From NCBI GenBank assembly GCA_021160205.1, contig JAGHCZ010000075.1, positions 1 to 6,235 of the forward strand: a stretch of 6,235 nt of DNA. Direction: 5' to 3'. The first letter of the stretch is position 1. Every line of letters begins with the position of its first letter. The notes beneath the pieces were generated by a model that ran no database searches, was not told the origin of the DNA, and was given only the letters and a program-made list of their open reading frames with translations. Source of the DNA: Nitrososphaerota archaeon (GTDB lineage Archaea > Thermoproteota > Nitrososphaeria_A > Caldarchaeales > Wolframiiraptoraceae). This document shows positions 1 through 5,148 of the stretch, in pieces. Position numbers and translations under genes: made by a program.

Positions 1-254
1 ATCTTGATAGGTATGCTGTGGCCGTAGAGGGCTCTGATCTTCCCGTTTCTTATCTCGAATCTCCGCCTCTCGCTTCCCTCCACGATTTCTCGAATTAGAG
101 ACTTATCCGCTTGGGGGAATCTTTTCCTGATCTTTTGTAGTAGCTGGTTTAAATCGACGAATCCGCGTTCATCCATTTTCAGGTCCTTGGGGTGATGTCT
201 GAGTAGGTAGCTCATGTACTTGCTTATCCTGGTTTTTAATTCCTCTTTCATCAT
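1..254 (-). CDS. kptA: RNA 2'-phosphotransferase (Tpt1/KptA family), N-terminal 84 residues, 3' end outside window
   Basis: Enzymes of this family remove an internal RNA 2'-phosphate by passing it to NAD+, releasing ADP-ribose 1'',2''-cyclic phosphate; some members also ADP-ribosylate nucleic-acid 5'-phosphates. Seen in the translation: SKYMSYLLRHHP (residues 11-22) with the catalytic Arg19-His20 pair, MDERGFVDLNQLL (27-39), RRRFE (63-67) containing the third catalytic Arg, and IRALYGHSIPI (73-83), the NAD-binding signature. The fourth catalytic Arg and roughly half of the usual ~180 residues lie beyond position 1. The reading frame is open to the window edge. There are two tandem ATG codons at 254 and 251; the GAGGG at 257-261 is better spaced for the second. 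The gene starts 8 bases after the tenA stop, so cotranscription is likely. The family call is strong; the physiological substrate in archaea is unsettled. Confidence 0.92.
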   Translation of the reverse strand, partial: MMKEELKTRISKYMSYLLRHHPKDLKMDERGFVDLNQLLQKIRKRFPQADKSLIREIVEGSERRRFEIRNGKIRALYGHSIPIK

Positions 255-256
255 AT

Positions 257-261
257 CCCTC
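257..261 (-). promoter_or_regulatory. Shine-Dalgarno site for kptA
   Basis: GAGGG on the minus strand lies in the 8-base gap between the tenA stop and kptA. It leaves 2 bases before the first ATG (254) and 5 before the second (251), so initiation at the second ATG is somewhat more likely. A real ribosome-binding site here fits an internal gene of a polycistronic message. Confidence 0.55.
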
Positions 262-262
262 G

Positions 263-922
263 TTAGATGGGCCATTTCTCCATGCGATAAGCCATGTCCC
301 AGAACATGTATTCGTATTTGCTCGCTGTAATGAATATTCTCTCCAGCTTTTCGCGGCTTTCTTGGGCGGCCATCTCGTTGACAAATGCTTTCAACTCGTT
401 GACCAAATCTAGGTACTCTTTTGTGGTGTATACTTTTGCCCATTCCACGTAGATCTCGTTTCGATTGCGTTCCAGTTTGTCTTTGTGTTTTGACGCTATT
501 TCGGCGTAGCTCCAGAAACACGGCAACACCGCTACGAGTCCTTCTAATGGCGAGCCTAGGGCGCACGTTGTCAGCAGGAAGTTCATGTAGGCGGTGTTTG
601 TGGGCGATGGATCAACCCTTACAACGTCTTCAAGCCTCATTCCGAGTTTATCGAGGAGCCTCTCGTAATTAGCCATCTCCGTGGTCGCCTCTGTGTACGC
701 TAGTTCAAGCGTCTTGCGGGCCAATGGATACTCCGCCTTGGAGGCTATGAGGCTGAAGCACTTATACATCGTGACCAAATAGTTGTAGTCCTGAATCACA
801 TAATACCTGAACTTCTCGGAGGGTAGCGCTCCCGAGTAGAGCTCCACCACGAAAGGATGTTTGAGGATCGCCCTCCATATATGGTTCGCTGAATGCCTCA
901 GCTTCTCGGCAAGTCCAGCCAT
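263..922 (-). CDS. tenA: TenA family aminopyrimidine aminohydrolase (thiaminase II type)
   Basis: A soluble all-helical protein of 219 residues, normal length for TenA. The family hydrolyses aminomethyl-pyrimidine breakdown products of thiamin to hydroxymethylpyrimidine for salvage, and can cleave thiamin itself. Residues matching the Bacillus TenA active site are all present at nearly the same numbers: Asp45 and Tyr48 in QDYNYL, Tyr112 in SPTNTAYMNFL, nucleophile Cys135 and Tyr139 in LPCFWSYAEIA, Tyr165 in EWAKVYTTKEY, and Glu204 in SKYEYMFWDMAY. It therefore belongs to the cysteine-containing (TenA_C) class and should be active. The start at 922 is supported by a TATA box 25 bases upstream and the lack of a Shine-Dalgarno site, which suggests a leaderless transcript. 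kptA follows after 8 bases. No other thiamin gene and no TPP riboswitch is visible in the window. Confidence 0.95.
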   Translation of the reverse strand: MAGLAEKLRHSANHIWRAILKHPFVVELYSGALPSEKFRYYVIQDYNYLVTMYKCFSLIASKAEYPLARKTLELAYTEATTEMANYERLLDKLGMRLEDVVRVDPSPTNTAYMNFLLTTCALGSPLEGLVAVLPCFWSYAEIASKHKDKLERNRNEIYVEWAKVYTTKEYLDLVNELKAFVNEMAAQESREKLERIFITASKYEYMFWDMAYRMEKWPI

Positions 923-942
923 ACTTCAATTTGTTTTTATGC

Positions 943-951
943 GAATATATC
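943..951 (-). promoter_or_regulatory. TATA box of a leaderless tenA promoter
   Basis: On the minus strand this reads GATATATTC, centred about 25 bases before the tenA ATG at 922. That is the usual archaeal distance from TATA box to transcription start, so the transcript would begin at or next to the ATG. The 149-base gap to the upstream gene (923-1071) holds this promoter; I see no RNA gene or strong terminator there, only a run of five T on the minus strand near 968-973. Confidence 0.55.
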
Positions 952-1071
952 ACGTTATCTTTACGACAAAAATGCTTCATATCTCTTCGATTTCGCTCCA
1001 ACTCTCGCGGTCTTCTACATAGTGTTATCTAATTCTCCCTTTAACCTTCATCGACAAGAAGTTGATTCGTT

Positions 1072-1470
1072 TTACTGCTGCATTTGATACCGGAATCTGT
1101 CGATCTCGATGTCGCCGCTAAACACCCTCATTAAGAGATAGAGATATTTCGTTGTGTAAAATTTTTCCCGCCTCGGCTCCCTTCTTCTCAAATCTCCTCT
1201 CGCTCTCACGTCGATTTCAACTGCTCCCTTTTCGCTGAGAAGTTTTTCCGCGTCTGCTAGCGCGCTTTGAAGCTCTCCGACCTCGTCGAATTGGAGACCT
1301 CTGAGGCTCCATAGGCCCATGAGGGTGTCTTTTAGCTCGCTTTCCCAAGCCGATCCATATGAGAGGAGAAGCGCCTTGAGCACGTCGACCGCCGCTTTAC
1401 TCACGATATCTTTTACGTGCCTCCCGACAAGATCCAGAATGAATTTTTCGGCATCCTCGCTCAGCCGCAT
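1072..1470 (-). CDS. Hypothetical protein, 132 residues, possible winged-helix fold
   Basis: I do not recognise the family. The sequence is helix-rich and charged. Residues about 1-60 would form helices with alternating hydrophobic positions. Residues about 60-80 (DEVGELQSALADAEKLLSEKG) look like a long amphipathic helix, followed by a strand-turn-strand-like stretch (AVEIDVRARGDLRRR, about 83-97) that could be a wing. An Arg/Lys-rich linker (REPRREK) and a final hydrophobic helix (YTTKYLYLLMRVF) follow. Strong periodicity and codon use like its neighbours support a real gene. A TGA lies immediately before the ATG at 1470 in the same frame, so the start cannot be further upstream. The purine stretch GGTGA abuts the ATG, too close for a standard ribosome-binding site. 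A DNA- or RNA-binding role is only a guess from the wing-like pattern and basic patch. Confidence 0.75.
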   Translation of the reverse strand: MRLSEDAEKFILDLVGRHVKDIVSKAAVDVLKALLLSYGSAWESELKDTLMGLWSLRGLQFDEVGELQSALADAEKLLSEKGAVEIDVRARGDLRRREPRREKFYTTKYLYLLMRVFSGDIEIDRFRYQMQQ

Positions 1471-1540
1471 TCACCAGATATTATATCTTCTACAGGAATT
1501 TCAATTTTCGGTGATATTCGGGTTCCCGCTGCATCGGATT

Positions 1541-1547
1541 TGATAAA
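1541..1547 (-). promoter_or_regulatory. Possible TATA box for the 132-residue protein gene
   Basis: The minus strand reads TTTATCA here, about 75 bases upstream of the ATG at 1470, implying a leader of about 50 bases. A second AT-rich string, TATAATAT at 1478-1485, is only about 10 bases from the ATG and would place the transcript start inside the gene. Neither is convincing; this is the better placed of the two. Confidence 0.2.
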
Positions 1548-1580
1548 TCTTTGTTCCGAGCGGTAAACGAGCGGGTTAGG

Positions 1581-1588
1581 ATATTTAA
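1581..1588 (+). promoter_or_regulatory. TATA box of the Nudix-surface protein-Cys-rich operon
   Basis: ATATTTAA matches the archaeal TATA consensus and lies in the 160-base divergent intergenic region. A start about 25 bases downstream falls near 1610. This is downstream of the ATG at 1601 but 21 bases before the ATG at 1631, so the box helps decide the start of the Nudix gene. Confidence 0.6.
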
Positions 1589-1617
1589 GCTCTCCCCTAC
1601 ATGGGAGTTTATAGGAT

Positions 1618-1627
1618 AGGAGAGAGG
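1618..1627 (+). promoter_or_regulatory. Shine-Dalgarno site for the Nudix gene
   Basis: The purine run AGGAGAGAGG contains AGGAG (1618-1622), ending 8 bases before the ATG at 1631. It selects that codon over the in-frame ATG at 1601, which has no such site in front of it and probably lies upstream of the transcript start. Confidence 0.65.
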
Positions 1628-1630
1628 CGC

Positions 1631-2104
1631 ATGGAGATGCTGGAAGAAACCTCTGCAGGCGCAGTTCTATTCTACCTTAACAGGCTCATCGAATATCTTT
1701 TACTCCACTACGAAGCTGGTCACTGGGATTTCCCGAAGGGCGCGATCGAGCCCGGAGAAACCGAGATCGACACGGTTAAGCGGGAGGTGTGGGAGGAGAC
1801 TGGGATAAGGAACATAGAGATGGTGCCGGGATTTAGGAAGATCATCCGATACTTTTATCGCAAATCGAGGCACCTCGTCAGGAAAACCGTCATCTTCTAT
1901 TTGGCGAGAGCACCGACCAAAGATGTCACCCTCTCTTACGAGCACGTAGGTTATATCTGGCTAGACTACGAGAACGCCATGAGAAAGCTTACCTTCAAGA
2001 CCGCGAGAGACACGCTTCGAGAAGCACACCAATTCTTACTCGAGAACTACCTTCCATCCCACCAGTCAAGGCTCCAAGACCACGTGGTGAAAGGGGATGA
2101 ATAA
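1631..2104 (+). CDS. Nudix hydrolase, diadenosine tetraphosphate (Ap4A) hydrolase type
   Basis: A cytoplasmic protein of 157 residues from the chosen start at 1631; an in-frame ATG at 1601 would add ten residues but lies before the inferred transcript start. The complete Nudix box GX5EX7REUXEEXGU spans residues 37-59, with metal-binding Glu52, Glu55 and Glu56 (REVWEE). The preceding HWDFPKG (31-37) and the later SYEHVGYIWLDYENAMRKLTF-like segment (about 102-122) are typical of asymmetric dinucleoside tetraphosphate hydrolases, which split Ap4A into ATP and AMP. Other nucleotide substrates cannot be excluded from the sequence alone. The C-terminal tail (about 138-157) is polar. The gene ends inside the next one: its TAA overlaps the first 8 bases of the surface-protein gene, so the two are probably translationally coupled despite their unrelated cell locations. 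Confidence 0.92.
   Translation: MEMLEETSAGAVLFYLNRLIEYLLLHYEAGHWDFPKGAIEPGETEIDTVKREVWEETGIRNIEMVPGFRKIIRYFYRKSRHLVRKTVIFYLARAPTKDVTLSYEHVGYIWLDYENAMRKLTFKTARDTLREAHQFLLENYLPSHQSRLQDHVVKGDE
2086..2090 (+). promoter_or_regulatory. Shine-Dalgarno site for the surface-protein gene
   Basis: GGTGA within the last codons of the Nudix gene ends 6 bases before the ATG at 2097. It complements the archaeal 16S rRNA 3' end and supports the overlapping start. Confidence 0.6.
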
Positions 2105-3824
2105 GCTCGCTTCCACCGCGTTTATCTTCATCTTAGCTTTGAGTATGATCGCAGTGCAGTCGCTAGTATCTGCTCAGGCGGAAGCAACATTGGTCGTGAA
2201 GGTGGTGACGCCGCGGGGGGAACCGCTGAAAAATTTTGAGGTACACCTGGTCAAGGGCGCGGAGACGCGGAGGTTCGTGACGAACTCGACTGGATATGCA
2301 GACTTTAAGCATCTACCGCCTGGAGAGTACCGTGTAGAAGTGAAGCTCGGGAACATCACCCTAGCGGGAGAAACCGTTAAAGTCCCCGATCAACGCGAAA
2401 TAACCTTAACGGCGCTCATAGCCTCAGTTAAGCTGAAGCTATTAAACTCCGATGAAAAGCCCGTTAAAGGACTTGTAGTGAGCCTGCGAAGCGAAACAGG
2501 ATCGTATAACTCGACCGCCGAATCCGATGAAAAGGGGTATGCATCGTTTAGCCAGGTTCCATATAGCGAGCTTGAACAAGTTGGAGACTACGTCCTCGAA
2601 GTACGCAAAAACTCGCTCACCCTTTATCGGGAAGACCTCAAGATCAACGATCCGGAAATCTCGAAAAACATCGTTCTCCCATTAATCGATGTGAATTTAA
2701 CGATAACTAACTTAGAAGGTGAGCCGGTTCCAAAAATTACTGTGAAGCTAAGTTCCGAGGCATATACGGAGCGTAAAACATCCCTGAACGGAACGGTTTC
2801 ATTCGAAAGCATCCCCTCCTCTGAAGTGGAAGGCGTAGGAGCGTATAGAATAAACGTGACCATGAGAACCGCTGCGGGAGACCTGTCAATTCACAGCGAG
2901 AAGAGGGCCTTCAAGTCGAGTCAATCGCTGTCGATAGTCGCGGATTTAGCGAGGCTTCGAGTTGAGCTGATAGACGACGAGGGGAAGCCCATTAAGGGCG
3001 CTAAGATCATATTAAGCAGCGACTTATCGAAGAATTTCACCTCAGCGGAAACCAACAGCAAGGGAGTCGCCGAATTCAGGAACATACCCCTGAGCTTCGG
3101 AGAAATCAAGGCTGGAAAATACGCGGTAAAGGCGTTTAGAGCTGGAAAGCTTATAGGAGAAACCGAATGCGAAGTATCGGATCCCGTGGAGACGGTTAAG
3201 TTAATCGCGGAGAGGAAGAGCGTCGCTATCAAGATCACGGATTTCCGTGGAAGACCCTTGGCCAACTACGCGATCAAGCTGATCGACGAAAAGAGCGGAG
3301 AAGAATTCGAAGCGCAAACAAATGATAAGGGCGAAGCCGCGTTCAAGCTCTTCTACGGAGCGTACGATATGCAAATCTTGAAGGATGAAGAGCTGGTATA
3401 TTCGGAGCCGGTGCAAATTAAAGAAGAAACTCTGGACATAAGCTTGAAAAGCGTCAACTTCCCGTTCACGATAATAGTTCTAGACGCATTCGAGAACCCC
3501 GTGAAATCCGCGTCGGTAAAAATCTTAATGGAAAACAAGACCCTACTCGAATCCAAGTTAAACGGGGAACCTCTAAGCATAGAGCTTCCGCGCCCAGCCC
3601 ACCTCTACTGCGACGTATACGCACCTAGCGGCGAGCTTATTCAAAGGACCAGCTTTTACAGCTCCGGCCCCGGAGTCAAAGAAGTCAAGCTCGGGGACTT
3701 CGTCGACTTCAACGGACTCGTGCCTATAGAAAACTTCGCCGCGATCATAGCCGCGGGAATAGCCGCTCTGAGTATAATCGCCTTTTTCGCCATACTGTAC
3801 AGCCGAGCGAGGGCAAAAGGCTAA
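2097..3824 (+). CDS. Secreted, membrane-anchored protein with six carboxypeptidase-regulatory/Ig-like repeats
   Basis: The 575-residue product begins with a signal peptide: Lys3, a hydrophobic core at about 7-21 (AFIFILALSMIAVQS) and a probable cleavage near VSAQA (24-28). Six beta-sandwich-like repeats fill about 31-535. Each opens with a strand, a turn around a conserved proline (43, 122, 210, 298, 387, 468; spacing 79-89), then a G-x-A-x-F-type strand and usually a G-x-Y strand. These features suggest CarboxypepD_reg/transthyretin-like folds. Eight N-x-S/T sequons (for example at 63, 138, 200, 253, 313 and 480) suit N-glycosylation outside the cell. A single transmembrane helix at about 547-568 and the basic tail RARAKG place the C-terminus in the cytoplasm. 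Only two cysteines occur (358, 505). No catalytic motif is visible; a stalk, adhesin or envelope-scaffold role is inference. The gene ends with tandem TAA codons. Confidence 0.9.
   Translation: MNKLASTAFIFILALSMIAVQSLVSAQAEATLVVKVVTPRGEPLKNFEVHLVKGAETRRFVTNSTGYADFKHLPPGEYRVEVKLGNITLAGETVKVPDQREITLTALIASVKLKLLNSDEKPVKGLVVSLRSETGSYNSTAESDEKGYASFSQVPYSELEQVGDYVLEVRKNSLTLYREDLKINDPEISKNIVLPLIDVNLTITNLEGEPVPKITVKLSSEAYTERKTSLNGTVSFESIPSSEVEGVGAYRINVTMRTAAGDLSIHSEKRAFKSSQSLSIVADLARLRVELIDDEGKPIKGAKIILSSDLSKNFTSAETNSKGVAEFRNIPLSFGEIKAGKYAVKAFRAGKLIGETECEVSDPVETVKLIAERKSVAIKITDFRGRPLANYAIKLIDEKSGEEFEAQTNDKGEAAFKLFYGAYDMQILKDEELVYSEPVQIKEETLDISLKSVNFPFTIIVLDAFENPVKSASVKILMENKTLLESKLNGEPLSIELPRPAHLYCDVYAPSGELIQRTSFYSSGPGVKEVKLGDFVDFNGLVPIENFAAIIAAGIAALSIIAFFAILYSRARAKG
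2187..3701 (+). repeat. Six tandem protein-level repeats of about 80-90 residues
   Basis: Repeat units start near residues 31, 110, 198, 286, 374 and 455 of the surface protein. Shared landmarks are a turn of the form (E/R)G-x-P(L/V/I) near the start (GEPLK, EKPVKG, EGEPVPK, EGKPIKG, RGRPLAN, FENPVKS), a middle motif such as TGYADF, KGYASF, NGTVSF, KGVAEF or KGEAAF, and in most units a G(E/D/A/K)Y strand. Unit 6 is the most diverged and lacks the middle motif. Repeats 2 to 4 are the most alike in spacing (88 residues). The similarity is at the protein level; no long identical DNA repeats stand out, so the duplication is old. Confidence 0.75.
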
Positions 3825-3857
3825 TAACCTAGCTACCGGACTCAGTATTGAGCGTCG

Positions 3858-4190
3858 TTGGCGCAGCGTGGCGCGGGCCCCGAAAAGGAGCCCAAATGGA
3901 CGTTAAGCAGAAACCCTACGCAAATCTGCAATCCGCAATGTAGATATTTTAGATGTGGAAGAAAGCTGCTGAACTATAAGCGTAACCCCCCTTGGTGCAA
4001 TTGGGTCGGAGCCCCCTGCATCGGATACAAGTGCCCTTATGCCTACTGCGTGCAGATGAAGCTCCTGCCGGACGGGCGATGCGCCCTCTTCGTCAAGAGG
4101 AAGACGGAGGAGACGGAGCAGCTTGAGGCGGGATTCAAGATCGGCGCGCCTGAGAAAGTGAGGAAAAAGCTCGACAAGCTTGGGATTTAG
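3858..4190 (+). CDS. Small cysteine-rich protein, probable metal binding, function unknown
   Basis: A 110-residue basic protein that I do not recognise. Eight cysteines lie at 24, 28, 33, 47, 54, 59, 64 and 75, with spacing C-x3-C-x4-C-x13-C-x6-C-x4-C-x4-C-x10-C, and no signal peptide precedes them. In a cytoplasmic protein this suggests zinc or iron-sulfur binding; eight ligands could hold two sites. Aromatic and basic residues fall among the cysteines (CRYFRCGRK, PPWCNW, CPYAYC), and the tail from about 80 is a charged helix (KRKTEETEQLE, then PEKVRKKLDKLG). A TGA at 3849-3851 limits the frame, and the only start codon before the cysteine core is TTG at 3858, with no clear ribosome-binding site. 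It follows the surface gene by 33 bases with no terminator seen, so it is probably in the same transcript. Its stop overlaps the convergent permease gene by 4 bases. Confidence 0.8.
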   Translation: MAQRGAGPEKEPKWTLSRNPTQICNPQCRYFRCGRKLLNYKRNPPWCNWVGAPCIGYKCPYAYCVQMKLLPDGRCALFVKRKTEETEQLEAGFKIGAPEKVRKKLDKLGI

Positions 4191-5059
4191 GACCTCGCAA
4201 CTAAGTAGCCTGAGAGGACTATCAAGGCTCCGCCGATTATCGCCAGGCCGCCCATAACTTGATCTAGGAATATCAGTCCGAAGATAGCGGCGCTGAGGGG
4301 CTCGAGATAGGTGAAAACAACGGCCTCCTGGGCTTTAATCAGCCCCAACCCGTAAAAGTACAGGGTGACCGCTAGACTCGTGTTTACCCCGCCTAGGATC
4401 AGGAGGAGAATCCACGACGCGGGCTCGAGGCTCGGGATGTTGGACAAGAGAACGGGCGTTAGAAATAGGGCCGCGAAAAAGTAGGAGTAGAAGGCGATCG
4501 TCAGGCTCGAGAAGCCTCCGCGAAGCTTTTTCGAGACCAAGATAAGGCCAGCATAGCTTAATCCAGCTAGAAGCCCGTAAACCACCCCAAGGAGATTCGA
4601 AATAGAGCCCTCGACGATTCCGCCGTAGGAGATTAGAAGCACTCCTAAGAAGGAAAGAGCCAAAGCGAGCACGGTTAATTTCTCGAGGCGCTCTTTGAGC
4701 AGAGCCGGCGCGAGTGCGGCGGTGAATATCGGGGCCAGGTAGTTGAGGAGGACCGCGTCGGCGATCGGGATGAGCTTCATGGAGGCGAAGAGAAAGACCC
4801 AGCCGAGGCAGAGAAGAAGCCCGTTCAACATCACGAGCTTTAAGCGCCTTGCAGCGGCGAGAAACTCACCTCTCCGAAGGGAGAAAATGAAGGGGGCAAG
4901 GAACAGCGAGGCGAAGAAAACCCTGAAAAACGCGATAACAGAGGCGTTCAACGGGATCAAGTTCACGATGACCCCGTTTGAGCCCCAAACAACGGCGGCG
5001 GTAGCGGCGGCCAAGCATCCGGCGGCCTTCTCGGGAAGCCTCAGACTCCTCGACGGCAT
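4187..5059 (-). CDS. EamA/DMT-superfamily permease, ten transmembrane helices
   Basis: A 290-residue inner-membrane transporter of the drug/metabolite transporter superfamily, built of two homologous five-helix EamA halves (about 12-145 and 155-288). Typical landmarks include WGSN (25-28) in helix 1, an Arg in FFRVFFA (44-50), and the end-of-repeat signatures LNYLAPIFTAAL..LLKERL (about 105-125) and TYLEPLSAAIFGLIFLDQ (250-267). These loops resemble amino-acid or metabolite exporters, but the substrate cannot be read from the sequence. The frame stays open to 5185, yet the start at 5059 is preferred. It gives a short basic N-terminus (MPSRSLRLPEK) before helix 1 and lies about 36 bases from the TATA box at 5091-5098. 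The longer version would add 42 non-membrane residues, overlap valS and begin upstream of its own promoter. Neighbours do not reveal the substrate. Confidence 0.93.
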   Translation of the reverse strand: MPSRSLRLPEKAAGCLAAATAAVVWGSNGVIVNLIPLNASVIAFFRVFFASLFLAPFIFSLRRGEFLAAARRLKLVMLNGLLLCLGWVFLFASMKLIPIADAVLLNYLAPIFTAALAPALLKERLEKLTVLALALSFLGVLLISYGGIVEGSISNLLGVVYGLLAGLSYAGLILVSKKLRGGFSSLTIAFYSYFFAALFLTPVLLSNIPSLEPASWILLLILGGVNTSLAVTLYFYGLGLIKAQEAVVFTYLEPLSAAIFGLIFLDQVMGGLAIIGGALIVLSGYLVARS

Positions 5060-5090
5060 TTTAGCTGATCTTAATTGATTTGCCTTACAG

Positions 5091-5098
5091 TTTAAATA
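5091..5098. promoter_or_regulatory. Near-palindromic TATA box shared by divergent permease and valS genes
   Basis: TTTAAATA on the plus strand is a perfect archaeal TATA match and reads TATTTAAA on the minus strand. Towards valS, a start about 25 bases downstream falls near 5121, giving a leader of about 28 bases. Towards the permease it falls near 5069, giving a leader of about 10 bases. It is the only good TATA candidate in the 89-base gap, so one box may serve both directions. The flanking sequence does not clearly mark a BRE on either side. Confidence 0.5.
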
Positions 5099-5139
5099 GA
5101 CTCCTCCCTTTTTGCTCGTAAGGCAGGGATCTTGGAGCT

Positions 5140-5147
5140 GGGGATGA
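5140..5147 (+). promoter_or_regulatory. Probable ribosome-binding region of valS
   Basis: GGGGATGA just before the ATG at 5149 partly matches the archaeal GGAGGTGA site but is very close to the start; GGAG at 5134-5137 is a second candidate, 11 bases away. The ATG at 5144 inside this stretch is out of frame and reaches TGA after one more codon. Confidence 0.35.
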
Positions 5148-5148
5148 G

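Noticed and set aside
169..384. 71-codon minus-strand frame across the tenA-kptA junction
   Set aside because: Both real genes, with catalytic motifs, occupy other frames here.
923..1071. C/D-box small RNA or TPP riboswitch in front of tenA
   Set aside because: A weak C-box-like CGATGAAG appears on the minus strand, but no paired D box (CTGA) follows. No CTGAGA riboswitch core is visible, and tenA appears leaderless.
1601..1630. Upstream ATG at 1601 as the Nudix start
   Set aside because: It is only about 16 bases from the TATA box, so the transcript should begin after it; the ATG at 1631 has a good Shine-Dalgarno site.
4743..5078. 111-codon plus-strand frame opposite the permease start
   Set aside because: Antisense to clear transmembrane helices; composition is a shadow of the permease.
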